A stretch of DNA of 32,081 bases from Clostridiales bacterium. GTDB lineage: Bacteria; Bacillota; Clostridia; Oscillospirales; Butyricicoccaceae. Shown in pieces: positions 1 through 8,258 of the stretch. Made by a program: the position numbers and the translations under genes. The stretch lies in assembly GCA_022775385.1 (NCBI GenBank), contig JALFIV010000081.1, forward strand, positions 1-32,081. The letters are read 5' to 3'. Numbering within the stretch: position 1 is the first letter of the stretch; each line of letters opens with the position of its first letter. Under the pieces are notes generated by a model, which was given only the letters and a program-made list of their open reading frames with translations, made no database searches and was not told where the DNA came from.

Positions 1-707
1 TCCTTGTACGGGACATCCGGATCGTTGATGCTGTGTGCACAGAACAGCGGACAGGGGAATTTGTCGCACAGGCGGAGGGAATAGTTCAAATAGAAGTATT
101 TCATCCGTCCCTCGTAAATCATCTCGCGCCATTTTCCGGTCTGACGCGCGTACACGTAGATCATGTAATGGGTGTCCAGATCGCCGTCTGCATGAACCTC
201 CGGACGGATCGAATCCAGACAGGATTCGCTGACTGCGGGGAGCTTGCGGTAATACGGCGTGGGTGCATCGAACCATCCGTCGCACAGAAAGCCGTAACCG
301 TAGTACGACAGAACCGCCGCCGGCTTTTTGCTGAGCTTGCCGCAGGCCGCGGCGAGCAGACAGAGATAGGCACCCGAAGAGCGTCCCCAGAGAACATACG
401 GGAGCGAACCATCGACGGTATCAATGTTTCCATCCAAATAATAATTCACAGAATCGCAGACGTCCTCCAGAATCTTGTCCAGCTTGACCACCGGCGCGAG
501 CGGGTAGTCGAAGGCGACAATCAGGTATCCCGCCTTGGTCAATGTTCTGATATGACCATCGGGAAGGTCGGTGCGCAGTCCGTAGAGAAGGCCGCCGCCG
601 TGAAAATACAGAATGCACGCCCGGGGCGTCACGTCTGAATCACGGTAAATTGTCAGGTATTTTTCGTAGGATGCGTCCGAAATCCGCTGATCCTCCTGCT
701 GAAGCAT
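1..707 (-). CDS. Alpha/beta hydrolase (esterase/lipase type), 3' end outside the window
   Basis: The reading frame is open from an ATG at 707 down to base 1, giving 235 codons with no stop, so the C-terminus lies outside the window. An AGGAGG site sits about 6 bases upstream of the start. Near residue 37 there is an HGGG oxyanion-hole motif. About 80 residues later comes a nucleophile elbow, Gly-Arg-Ser-Ser-Gly, and near the cut end a Ser-Ile-Asn-Asp-Pro-Asp stretch that fits the acid-residue loop. The catalytic His would be beyond the edge. These features place it in the alpha/beta hydrolase fold, close to the hormone-sensitive-lipase or acetyl-esterase type. The substrate is unknown. It is divergent from the ureide operon, and a role in that pathway is not shown by anything in its sequence. 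Confidence 0.85.
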   Translation of the reverse strand, partial: MLQQEDQRISDASYEKYLTIYRDSDVTPRACILYFHGGGLLYGLRTDLPDGHIRTLTKAGYLIVAFDYPLAPVVKLDKILEDVCDSVNYYLDGNIDTVDGSLPYVLWGRSSGAYLCLLAAACGKLSKKPAAVLSYYGYGFLCDGWFDAPTPYYRKLPAVSESCLDSIRPEVHADGDLDTHYMIYVYARQTGKWREMIYEGRMKYFYLNYSLRLCDKFPCPLFCAHSINDPDVPYK

Positions 708-779
708 GGGTATCCCTCCTGAAACTAACGGATTCCGGTCGAATTGCGCCGGATCCGTGTAAGAAATTCGATTGAACTA

Positions 780-808
780 ATCATAGCAAAAACAATTCCG
801 GATTTCAA
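780..808 (-). promoter_or_regulatory. Promoter of the alpha/beta hydrolase
   Basis: On the minus strand TTGAAA (803-808) and TATGAT (780-785) are separated by exactly 17 bases, a good sigma-A promoter. The predicted transcript start leaves about a 65-base leader before the ATG at 707. Confidence 0.6.
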
Positions 809-939
809 TTTAATTTTGAAATAATTTTCTGCGATACAGATTTTTCCGGATGATTTTAATTGGAAATTGGTGAGAATTCGTGAAACCGTGGTTATAATTC
901 ACAATTGACATGACATTGCACAAAATAAAAATGTCCTAT

Positions 940-949
940 TTGTATACAA
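940..949. promoter_or_regulatory. Palindromic GntR/FadR-type operator upstream of allE
   Basis: TTGTATACAA is a perfect 10-base palindrome ending 6 bases before the -35 box of the allE promoter. It matches the TNGT...ACNA pattern of GntR-family operators and is the core of the classical B. subtilis gluconate (GntR) operator. The operon's last gene encodes a protein with a GntR wing-helix and FCD domain, so this is its likely target. A position just upstream of -35 is compatible with activation or repression. No second copy was found in the other intergenic regions of the island. Confidence 0.5.
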
Positions 950-955
950 TGTCTA

Positions 956-984
956 TTGCAAATCGCGGATTATCTTGTCATAAT
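956..984 (+). promoter_or_regulatory. Promoter of the ureide operon (allE)
   Basis: TTGCAA (956-961), a 17-base spacer and CATAAT (979-984) with an extended -10 TG one base upstream make a convincing sigma-A promoter. The rest of the 708-1051 intergenic region holds the divergent hydrolase promoter and AT-rich sequence. A separate TTGACA at 905-910 has no good -10 at the right distance. Confidence 0.6.
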
Positions 985-1051
985 GGAATTGTAAAAAGTG
1001 GTTGACCGCAAAACGGATTTCAATCAAAATTTTAAGGGAGAAGGTACGAAT

Positions 1052-1843
1052 ATGGGATACTTAAACAATCAGATTGGTTACAGAGATGAGCTGCTGGCGA
1101 CCCGCTCGATCGTCAAGACGGAAAACTGGGTTCTGCTCGAGCCGGACGGACTGGTCAAGAACAGCATTCCGGGTTACGTAAACTGTGACACCACGATCCT
1201 GGGTTCCCCGGCAATGGGTGCATCGTTTGCCGACTACATCATCACCGTTCACGAGGGCGGCAAGAACGACGCCATCGGCGGAAATGGCATTGAGACCTTC
1301 CTCTATGTCATTGAAGGACAGGTCAAGGTCAAGAACGCCGACAAGGAAGCAGTCCTGACCGAGGGCGGATACTTCTACTCTCCGGAGGACAAGGCGCTGG
1401 GCTTTGAGCACTGCGGCGAGGGCGATGCCAAGCTCTATCTGTACAGACGCAGATACAGCAAGCTCGAGGGCTACGAGGCATACACGGTTTCCGGCAACGC
1501 AGAAGACCTTCCGTGGGAGTCCTACGAGGGCATGTCCAACTGCTACATCCGCGATTTCCTGCCGAAGGAGTTCGGCTTCGATATGAACATGCACATTCTG
1601 AAGTTCCACATCGGCGCTTCCCACGGATACATCGAGACCCATGTACAGGAGCACGGCATGTACTTCCTGAGCGGCAAGGGCATGTACCGTCTGGACGACG
1701 AGTGGATTCCGGTCAAGAAGGGCGACTACGTATTCATGGATGCGTACTGCCCGCAGGCATGCTACGCAGTCGGCGATGAGGGAAGAGAAGAGGTTCTCAC
1801 CTACATCTACTCCAAGGACTGCAACCGCGACGTCGAGTTATAA
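1052..1843 (+). CDS. allE: (S)-ureidoglycine aminohydrolase
   Basis: This bicupin enzyme removes ammonia from (S)-ureidoglycine to give (S)-ureidoglycolate. The chosen ATG at 1052 follows a GGGAGAAGG ribosome site, whereas an in-frame GTG at 998 has none. The resulting 263 aa match E. coli AllE in size. In the C-terminal cupin, Glu195, His197, His201 and Gln235 have the same spacing as the Mn2+ ligands I recall for the plant enzyme (Glu, His+2, His+6, Gln+40). The N-terminal cupin carries a typical glycine-rich beta-barrel segment near residues 65-115. It is the first gene of the operon, followed 84 bases later by allD, which takes its product. Codon use is strongly biased, suggesting high expression. 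Confidence 0.93.
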   Translation: MGYLNNQIGYRDELLATRSIVKTENWVLLEPDGLVKNSIPGYVNCDTTILGSPAMGASFADYIITVHEGGKNDAIGGNGIETFLYVIEGQVKVKNADKEAVLTEGGYFYSPEDKALGFEHCGEGDAKLYLYRRRYSKLEGYEAYTVSGNAEDLPWESYEGMSNCYIRDFLPKEFGFDMNMHILKFHIGASHGYIETHVQEHGMYFLSGKGMYRLDDEWIPVKKGDYVFMDAYCPQACYAVGDEGREEVLTYIYSKDCNRDVEL

Positions 1844-1927
1844 TTCGGATATGATTTGGTGCGGCGGACGGTTTGGGAGAAAGCCGGCGCTGCTCGTGTG
1901 AAATATAGAAAGGAAGGAAACACCAAT

Positions 1928-2980
1928 ATGAAAGTATCGCGTGAAGAACTCAAGAGCCTGATGAAGAACAAGATGGTCAAGGCCGGCCTGCGTGAGGATC
2001 ATGCAGAGCAGACCGCAGAGGTGCTGACCTGGTCGCACGAGAGAGGCTATGACTCCCACGGTGCGGTCCGCGTCGAGTATTACAGCGAGCGCATCGCCAA
2101 GGGCGGCATTACGCACGATCCGAAGTTCACCTGGAAGGAAACCGGTCCGTGCTCCGGCATTTTCGACGGCGACAACGGTGTCGGCTACGTCGTTGCAATC
2201 GAGGGCATGAAGAAGGCCATCGAGATGGCAAAGAAGAACGGCGTTGCAATCGTCGGCATGACCAACATGTCCCACAGCGGCTCGATCGGCTACTACGCTG
2301 AGATGGCTGCCAAGGAGGATCTGGTTGCGATCACGTTCTGCCAGTCCGACCCGATGGCAGTTCCGTACGGCGGCACCGAGCCGTACTACGGCACCAACCC
2401 GATTTCGTTCGCGGCTCCGACCGCAGACGACCGCCGCGTTGTATTCGACATGGCGACCACCGTTCAGGCATGGGGCAAGATCCTGTCCAAGCGTTCCAAG
2501 CACGAGCAGATTCCGGATACCTGGGCTGTCGACGAAAAGGGTCAGCCGGTTACCGATCCGAATCTGGTCAACGCATTGGTTCCGATCGCAGGCGCAAAGG
2601 GCTACGGCCTGATGATGATGGTTGACATCTTCTCCGGCGTCCTGCTGGGCGTTCCGTTCGGCAAGCACGTCAGCTCCATGTATCACGACCTGTCCAAGGG
2701 CAGAGAGCTGGGCCAGATGCATATCGTCATCGATCCGGCACGCTTCGTCGGCGTTGAGGAGTTCAAGAAGAGAATGTCTCAGGTATGCGACGAGTTGGGC
2801 GAGATGCCGGCAGCTGAGGGCTACGGCAAGGTCTACTATCCGGGTGAGAGAGCGATCATGCGCCGCGACAAGGCTTACGCTTCCGGCGGCATCGACGTTG
2901 TCGACGAGATCTACGACTATCTGAAGAGCGACGACATCCACTTCGACAGATACGATCACAAGAACAGATTTGCAGACTAA
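1928..2980 (+). CDS. allD: Ureidoglycolate dehydrogenase (NAD/NADP), malate/lactate dehydrogenase type 2 family
   Basis: It oxidises (S)-ureidoglycolate to oxalurate with reduction of NAD(P)+. The ATG at 1928 has an AAGGAAGG site at 1909-1917 and yields 350 aa, against 349 in E. coli AllD. An upstream extension from 1856 lacks a ribosome site and looks non-coding. Family features include the N-terminal helical segment with His-Gly-Ala (SHGAVRVEYY) near residues 40-50, the NMSHSGSIGYY block near 118-128 and the YGTNPISFAAP nucleotide-binding segment near 157-167. The near-terminal KGYGLMMMVDIFSG block is also typical. It lies between allE and the carbamoyltransferase fusion, in the order of the pathway. 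Malate or lactate dehydrogenase activity is the alternative for the wider family, but the neighbours make ureidoglycolate by far the likeliest substrate. Confidence 0.92.
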   Translation: MKVSREELKSLMKNKMVKAGLREDHAEQTAEVLTWSHERGYDSHGAVRVEYYSERIAKGGITHDPKFTWKETGPCSGIFDGDNGVGYVVAIEGMKKAIEMAKKNGVAIVGMTNMSHSGSIGYYAEMAAKEDLVAITFCQSDPMAVPYGGTEPYYGTNPISFAAPTADDRRVVFDMATTVQAWGKILSKRSKHEQIPDTWAVDEKGQPVTDPNLVNALVPIAGAKGYGLMMMVDIFSGVLLGVPFGKHVSSMYHDLSKGRELGQMHIVIDPARFVGVEEFKKRMSQVCDELGEMPAAEGYGKVYYPGERAIMRRDKAYASGGIDVVDEIYDYLKSDDIHFDRYDHKNRFAD

Positions 2981-3036
2981 GCAGATCGGACGATAGAAAA
3001 ACACCAAATAAAATCTAAGCAGAAGGAGAAACGACT

Positions 3037-6000
3037 ATGTTAAGAACCGTAGTAAAAAAGGGAAGCTATCAGGATTCCGTTGTACTCATGCTCTTGACCA
3101 ACGAGATCTCGACGCTCGAAGGCGTCAAGAAGGTTTCCATCATGATGGCAACCCCGGCGAACAAGGATATCTTTAAGCAGAGCGGTCTGGACACCGAAGA
3201 GCTGATGGCCGCTACTGCAAACGACATGGTAGTTGTTGCAGACGTTGACGACGAGGCGATGCTCGACGTCATCATGGAGAACGTAGAAGAGTTCCTGAAG
3301 AAGCAGGCGACCTCCAATAACGCAGCCAAGGGCACCGAGAGCGTCAAGTCCTGGGACAAGGCGCTGGAGAAGCTGCCGGATGCCAACCTCGCAGTCATCT
3401 CCATCCCGGGCGCATACGCAGCACTCGAGGCTGACCGCGCACTGGATCAGGGTCTGAACGTATTCATGTTCAGCGACAACGTCACGATTGAGGACGAGAA
3501 GGCACTCAAGGAGAAGGCACACGCAAAGGGCCTGTCGGTTATGGGTCCGGACTGCGGCACCGGCATCATTCAGGGTGTTCCGATCGCATTCACCAACAGC
3601 GTATCCAAGGGCTCCATCGGCATCATCGGCGCTTCCGGCACCGGTATTCAGGAGCTGACTACCATCATTGACCGTCTGGGCGAGGGCGTCAACAACGCAA
3701 TCGGCACCGGCGGACGCGACCTGTCCACCACGGTCGGCGGCATCACGATGATGGATATGATCGACGCGATGGAGAAGGACGAGACCGTCAAGGTTCTGAT
3801 CGTTATCTCCAAGCCGCCGGCACAGGCAGTCCGTGAGAAGATCTCCGCACGCCTGAGCGGATTCTCCAAGCCGGTCATCACCCTGTTCCTGGGCGAGAAG
3901 CCGGAGTATCACGAGGAGAACTTCTACCACACCTACACGCTGGATGAGGCTGCCCGCCTGGCAGTCAGCCTGGTCCGCGGCAAGGAAGTTCCGGAAGCTA
4001 CCGTCGACGTCGACGAGTCCGAGTTCTACAAGGCTGAGGACAACAAGACCATCAAGGCATACTACTCCGGCGGCACGCTCGCAAACGAGGCGGCGATGCT
4101 GATCAAGGACGCGCTGAACGTCACCGATCCGCCGGAAGATATCGAGGGCTACATGCTGCAGCTCGACGGCAACATCGTCGTTGACCTCGGCGACGACGCA
4201 TACACTCAGGGCAAGCCGCATCCGATGATCGATCCGGCAAAGCGCATCGAGTGCATGCAGGAAGCAGTAGACGACGAGTCCACCGGCGTCATCCTGCTTG
4301 ACATCATGCTGGGTTACGGCTCGCATCCGGACATGGCCGGTGCACTGCTGCCGACCATCAAGGAGCTGCAGGCAAAGGCTGACGCTGCAAACAGAAAGGT
4401 ATTCTTCGTCGCTACCGTATGCGGCACCCGCAGAGACTATCAGGGCTATGACGAAGCTGTCAACAAGCTGAAGGAAGCCGGCGTTATCGTCTGCGAGAAC
4501 AACAAGCTCGCATGCCAGACCGCAATCCGTGCGATCGGCAGAGACTTTGTTGAGCCGGTCAAGCCGATCCGTCCGAAGACGGTTGTCGAGATCGAGAAGA
4601 ACGAGCCGTCCGACAAGCTGATGCAGATGCTCTCCGAGAAGCCGAAGATCATCAACGTCGGTCTGAAGAGCTTCGCAGAGGTCTGCGAGGAGTTCGGCTG
4701 TGAGGTCGTACAGTACGACTGGATGCCGCCGGCAGGAGGCAATATCAAGCTGATCAAGACCCTGAACTTCCTGAGAAATTACGAGGGCATTGATGAGAAG
4801 AACCGCGAGGTTATCGCAAAGGTTGTTGCGAGCCAGCCGATCCTGAAGGACAACGTCCGCGCCAAGGAAGTCATTCCGGAAATGCGCGAGGGCAAGGTCA
4901 TCCTCCACGCTGGTCCTCCGGTAGCATACGAGAACATGCCTGACCCGATGCAGGGCTCCTGCGTAGGCGCTGTTCTGTTCGAGGAGTGGGCAGACAACGA
5001 AGCAGACGCAAGAAAGATGCTCGAGAACGGCGAGATCAAGTTTATTCCGTGCCACCACGTCAACGCAGTCGGCCCGATGGGCGGCATCACCTCCCCGAAC
5101 ATGGCTGTCTTTGTTGTTGAGAACGAGACCGACGGACATCGTGCATACTGCACCATGAACGAGGGCATCGGCAAGGTACTCCGCTTCGGCGCGTACTCCG
5201 AGGAAGTTGTCAACCGTCTGCGCTGGATGAGAGACGTTCTGGGTCCGGTACTCGGCAGAGCGCTCCGCTCCATGGACAACGGTCTGGCACTCAATCCGCT
5301 GATCGCAAAGGCGGTTGCAATGGGCGACGAGTTCCATCAGAGAAACATCGCAGCATCCCTCGCATTCCTGAAGGAAGTTGCTCCGATCATCACCAAGATG
5401 GACGGCCTGGACGAGAAGGACCGCTACGACGTCATCAAGTTCCTGGCTGATACCGATCAGTTCTTCCTGAACATCATGATGGCGACCGGCAAGGCGGTTA
5501 TGGACTCCGCGCGCGACGGCACCGACGGCACGATCGTCACCGCAATGTGCAGAAACGGCTATGAGTTCGGTATCCGCATCGCCGGCATGGGCGACGAGTG
5601 GTTTACCGGTCCGGTTAACACCCCGCAGGGTCTGTACTTCACCGGCTATGACGCTGAGGACGCGTGCCCGGATATGGGCGACAGCGCCATCACCGAGACC
5701 TTCGGTGTCGGCGGCATGGCGATGATCGCAGCTCCGGCTGTTACCCGCTTCGTCGGTGCAGGCGGCTACGAGGACGCACTGCGCACCAGCAACGAGATGA
5801 TGGAGATCGTAATCGACCGCAACCCGAACTTCACCGTCCCGACCTGGAACTTCCAGGGCATCTGCCTCGGCATCGACGCCCGTCTGGTTGTCGAGAAGGG
5901 CATCACCCCGGTTATCAACACCGGTATCGCACACAAGATCGCCGGCTACGGTCAGGTTGGTGCAGGTACCGTTCATCCGCCGATCGAAGCATTCGAGAAG

Positions 6001-6042
6001 GCAGTCGTCGCTTACGCAAAGAAGCTGGGCTTCGAGGCATAA
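3037..6042 (+). CDS. fdrA: FdrA-YlbE fusion: predicted oxamate (oxalurate) carbamoyltransferase, AllF+AllG in one chain
   Basis: This 1001-aa protein joins two proteins that are separate in E. coli. Residues 1 to about 515 are FdrA/AllF, a succinyl-CoA-synthetase-alpha-like fold. It shows GPDCGTG at 170-176, the Rossmann-like GIIGASGTGIQE at 195-206 and GTGGRDLSTTVGG near 223-235. After a linker of about 10-20 residues, residue 529 onward is YlbE/AllG (DUF1116), opening with IINVGLKSFAEVC and the MPPAGGN block near 563-569. In E. coli, AllF, AllG and AllH form oxamate carbamoyltransferase, converting oxalurate + phosphate to oxamate + carbamoyl phosphate. The fused length is close to the sum of the two E. 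coli subunits, so neither half looks truncated. No AllH (DUF2877) gene is present in the window. A GAAGGAG site precedes the ATG at 3037. The two downstream genes are carbamate kinases that use the product. The fusion could have arisen by loss of the stop codon between adjacent genes. Confidence 0.9.
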   Translation: MLRTVVKKGSYQDSVVLMLLTNEISTLEGVKKVSIMMATPANKDIFKQSGLDTEELMAATANDMVVVADVDDEAMLDVIMENVEEFLKKQATSNNAAKGTESVKSWDKALEKLPDANLAVISIPGAYAALEADRALDQGLNVFMFSDNVTIEDEKALKEKAHAKGLSVMGPDCGTGIIQGVPIAFTNSVSKGSIGIIGASGTGIQELTTIIDRLGEGVNNAIGTGGRDLSTTVGGITMMDMIDAMEKDETVKVLIVISKPPAQAVREKISARLSGFSKPVITLFLGEKPEYHEENFYHTYTLDEAARLAVSLVRGKEVPEATVDVDESEFYKAEDNKTIKAYYSGGTLANEAAMLIKDALNVTDPPEDIEGYMLQLDGNIVVDLGDDAYTQGKPHPMIDPAKRIECMQEAVDDESTGVILLDIMLGYGSHPDMAGALLPTIKELQAKADAANRKVFFVATVCGTRRDYQGYDEAVNKLKEAGVIVCENNKLACQTAIRAIGRDFVEPVKPIRPKTVVEIEKNEPSDKLMQMLSEKPKIINVGLKSFAEVCEEFGCEVVQYDWMPPAGGNIKLIKTLNFLRNYEGIDEKNREVIAKVVASQPILKDNVRAKEVIPEMREGKVILHAGPPVAYENMPDPMQGSCVGAVLFEEWADNEADARKMLENGEIKFIPCHHVNAVGPMGGITSPNMAVFVVENETDGHRAYCTMNEGIGKVLRFGAYSEEVVNRLRWMRDVLGPVLGRALRSMDNGLALNPLIAKAVAMGDEFHQRNIAASLAFLKEVAPIITKMDGLDEKDRYDVIKFLADTDQFFLNIMMATGKAVMDSARDGTDGTIVTAMCRNGYEFGIRIAGMGDEWFTGPVNTPQGLYFTGYDAEDACPDMGDSAITETFGVGGMAMIAAPAVTRFVGAGGYEDALRTSNEMMEIVIDRNPNFTVPTWNFQGICLGIDARLVVEKGITPVINTGIAHKIAGYGQVGAGTVHPPIEAFEKAVVAYAKKLGFEA

Positions 6043-6076
6043 GCCGGCATAACCCAACTGTAAGGAATCGATCGTT

Positions 6077-7015
6077 ATGAAGGAAAAGAGAACGATTGTC
6101 GTTGCCCTGGGCGGAAACGCCCTCGGCAATGACATAGACGAACAGAAGGTTGCGGTAGCAAAAACGGCGAAGGTAATTGTCGATCTGGCAGAGCAGGATT
6201 TGAACATTGTCATCACCCACGGAAACGGTCCGCAGGTTGGCATGATTCAGACTGCGATGGATAATGTTGTGGTTCGATACAAGAACTACAAGCAGGTTCC
6301 GCTGCCGGGCAGCATTGCCATGAGTCAGGGATACATCGGACTGGATCTGCAGAATGCAATCAAGTACGAACTGTACAGCCGCGGCATTGACGGTAAGGTT
6401 TCTACTATCCTGTCGCAGATCGAGGTCGATAAAAACGATCCGGCGTTCCAGCATCCGACCAAGCCGATCGGACGGTTTATGACAAAGGAAGAGGCGGAGA
6501 TCAATGAGTCGCATGGCATCCCGTGCATGGAAGATGCGGGGAGAGGCTATCGAATCGTGGTTCCGTCCCCGATGCCGAAGCGCGTCCGCGAGCTGGAGAC
6601 GGTCAAGACGCTGCTCCGAGCCGGACACATTGTCATCACTTGCGGCGGCGGCGGAATGCCGGTCGTCGACGAGGATGGCAGACTCACGGGTGTCAACGCA
6701 GTGGTTGACAAGGATAACGTCAGCTGCCTGCTGGCAGACAGACTGGATGCCGATCAGTTGATCATTCTGACCGCAGTGGAATACGCAGCGCTGAATTTCC
6801 GCAAGGAAAATCAGGTCTGGCTGAAAGACATCACGGTGGAACAGGCCAGGCAATATGTGAAGGAAGGGCACTTCGCCCCGGGCTCCATGCTGCCGAAGGT
6901 CGAAGCATCCATCCGGTTTGCGGAATCCAAGCCAGGACGCCGCTCCCTGATCACCCTGCTGGACAAGGCGACAGACGGCCTTGCCGGCAAAACCGGAACA
7001 AGCATACACCTATAA
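6077..7015 (+). CDS. arcC: Carbamate kinase, copy 1
   Basis: It makes ATP from carbamoyl phosphate and ADP, releasing carbamate (CO2 + NH3). The 312-aa length is usual for ArcC/AllK. The N-terminal ALGGNAL motif is at residues 10-16 and the THGNGPQVG motif at 47-55. A Lys-Pro-Ile-Gly-Arg-Phe segment follows near 128-133, as in amino-acid-kinase-fold carbamate kinases. TCGGGGMPV and the terminal AGKTGT block are also typical. It starts 34 bases after the fusion gene with a modest AAGGA ribosome site. By eye about three quarters of its residues match copy 2, so the two look like a tandem duplication. Copy 1 has several differences in the variable strip after the GNGPQVG motif (residues about 66-79). 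Confidence 0.95.
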   Translation: MKEKRTIVVALGGNALGNDIDEQKVAVAKTAKVIVDLAEQDLNIVITHGNGPQVGMIQTAMDNVVVRYKNYKQVPLPGSIAMSQGYIGLDLQNAIKYELYSRGIDGKVSTILSQIEVDKNDPAFQHPTKPIGRFMTKEEAEINESHGIPCMEDAGRGYRIVVPSPMPKRVRELETVKTLLRAGHIVITCGGGGMPVVDEDGRLTGVNAVVDKDNVSCLLADRLDADQLIILTAVEYAALNFRKENQVWLKDITVEQARQYVKEGHFAPGSMLPKVEASIRFAESKPGRRSLITLLDKATDGLAGKTGTSIHL

Positions 7016-7064
7016 CCATCTCTACGATTTGGTTTTGTTCCTTTATTTTTACCATGGTTTTGCG

Positions 7065-7088
7065 GTCTCCCGGCTGCGGCAAGAGCCG
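7065..7088 (+). other. Small intercistronic hairpin between the carbamate kinase genes
   Basis: CCCGGCT and AGCCGGG pair across an 8-base loop in the 128-base gap between the two kinases. No T-run follows, so it is not a standard terminator. It may affect mRNA stability or tune the second copy. Confidence 0.4.
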
Positions 7089-7143
7089 GGGGATCCGCAG
7101 GATCACCCAGCATTGAAAAAAGAGTTTCGATTGGAGGCGCCCT

Positions 7144-8079
7144 ATGGGAAGGAAAAAGGTAGTGATTGCCCTAGGCGGCAATGCCCTTGGCAAGGACGTT
7201 GAAGAGCAGAAGAAAGCTGTTGAAAAGACCGCGAAAGTAATCGTGGATCTGGCGCAGCAGGATCTGGATATCATTATCACGCACGGAAACGGTCCGCAGG
7301 TCGGCATGATTCAGGACGCGATGGACAATCTGGTTGTCATTCAGGACAACCTCAAGCAGATCCCGCTCCCGACTTGTGTTGCCATGAGCCAGGGCTATAT
7401 TGGAATTGATTTACAGAACGCCATCAAGTATGAGCTGTACAAGCGCAACATTGACGGCAAGGTTTCGACCATTCTGTCTCAGGTTGAGGTGGATAAGGAC
7501 GATCCGGCATTTCAGAATCCGACCAAGCCGATCGGCCGCTTCCTGACCAAGGAAGAGGCGGAGATCAATGAGTCGCACGGCGTACGCTGCATGGAGGATG
7601 CGGGACGCGGCTACCGCGTTGTTGTCGCTTCTCCGATGCCCAAGCGCATCCGTGAGCTGGAGACAATCAAGACGCTGGTCGGCGCCGGCCACATCGTCAT
7701 CACCTGCGGCGGCGGCGGTATTCCGGTTGCCAGCGAGAACGGCAAGCTGGTCGGTGTCAATGCAGTTATCGACAAGGACAACGCGAGCAGCCTGCTGGCG
7801 GCACAGCTGGGGGCGGACTATCTGATTATCCTGACCGCAGTCGAAAAGGTTGCGATCAATTTCGGCAAGGAGAATCAGGAGTGGCTGTCCGATCTGACGG
7901 TTGAGCAGGCCAAGCAGTACATCGCGGAGGAGCAGTTTGCCAAGGGCTCCATGCTGCCGAAGGTTGAGGCTGCAATCCGCTTTGCGGAGTCTGCACCGGG
8001 ACGCCATGCGCTCATCACGCTGCTGGACAAGGCAAGCGAGGGCGTGGCCGGAAAGACGGGTACCGTCATTCACGTATAA
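7144..8079 (+). CDS. arcC: Carbamate kinase, copy 2
   Basis: A second full-length carbamate kinase, 311 aa, with the same motifs as copy 1: ALGGNAL at 8-14, THGNGPQVG at 45-53, PTKPIGRF, CGGGGIPV and the C-terminal AGKTGT. No key residue appears lost, so both copies should be active. It follows a GATTGGAGGCG ribosome site. Having two kinases directly behind the enzyme that makes carbamoyl phosphate fits a high-flux ATP-yielding step. One copy could instead serve another carbamoyl-phosphate source such as arginine deimination, but no arc genes are here. Confidence 0.95.
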   Translation: MGRKKVVIALGGNALGKDVEEQKKAVEKTAKVIVDLAQQDLDIIITHGNGPQVGMIQDAMDNLVVIQDNLKQIPLPTCVAMSQGYIGIDLQNAIKYELYKRNIDGKVSTILSQVEVDKDDPAFQNPTKPIGRFLTKEEAEINESHGVRCMEDAGRGYRVVVASPMPKRIRELETIKTLVGAGHIVITCGGGGIPVASENGKLVGVNAVIDKDNASSLLAAQLGADYLIILTAVEKVAINFGKENQEWLSDLTVEQAKQYIAEEQFAKGSMLPKVEAAIRFAESAPGRHALITLLDKASEGVAGKTGTVIHV

Positions 8080-8144
8080 GCCTATTTTTGATGCAGGACT
8101 TTTGTGGTTTTTGCATGAGAGTATTTCATATTTCGTTGTTTCGT

Positions 8145-8164
8145 CCCCTCTCTTCGGGGAGGGG
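8145..8164 (+). other. UUCG-capped intercistronic hairpin
   Basis: CCCCTCTC and GGGAGGGG form an 8-bp stem (one G-U pair) closed by a TTCG tetraloop, an exceptionally stable RNA cap. There is no T-run after it. It lies in the 179-base gap between the second carbamate kinase and the permease. An mRNA-stability or processing element is likelier than a terminator. Confidence 0.55.
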
Positions 8165-8258
8165 GCGCAGACAGCGCATCAAAAATCAGCTTATTTCGGA
8201 ACGTTCGGACTATCCGAGACCGGTTGAACCGAAAATTTAGCAGTTAGGATAAGATAAT

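Noticed and set aside
33-638. A plus-strand frame near the window start
   Set aside because: It is antisense to the alpha/beta hydrolase, which has the HGGG and nucleophile motifs and a proper ribosome site.
905-933. TTGACA at 905-910 as the allE -35 box
   Set aside because: No acceptable -10 lies 16-18 bases on, whereas TTGCAA/CATAAT at 956-984 has ideal spacing and an extended -10.
998-1051. An N-terminal extension of AllE from the GTG at 998
   Set aside because: It has no ribosome site and lies only a few bases after the predicted transcript start; the ATG at 1052 gives the normal family length.
3040-6243. A very long open frame on the minus strand across the carbamoyltransferase fusion
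   Set aside because: It lies exactly opposite a well-conserved gene, lacks a ribosome site, and its protein is a low-complexity Leu/Asp/Val/Arg mix. Such frames arise from the strong codon bias of the sense gene.
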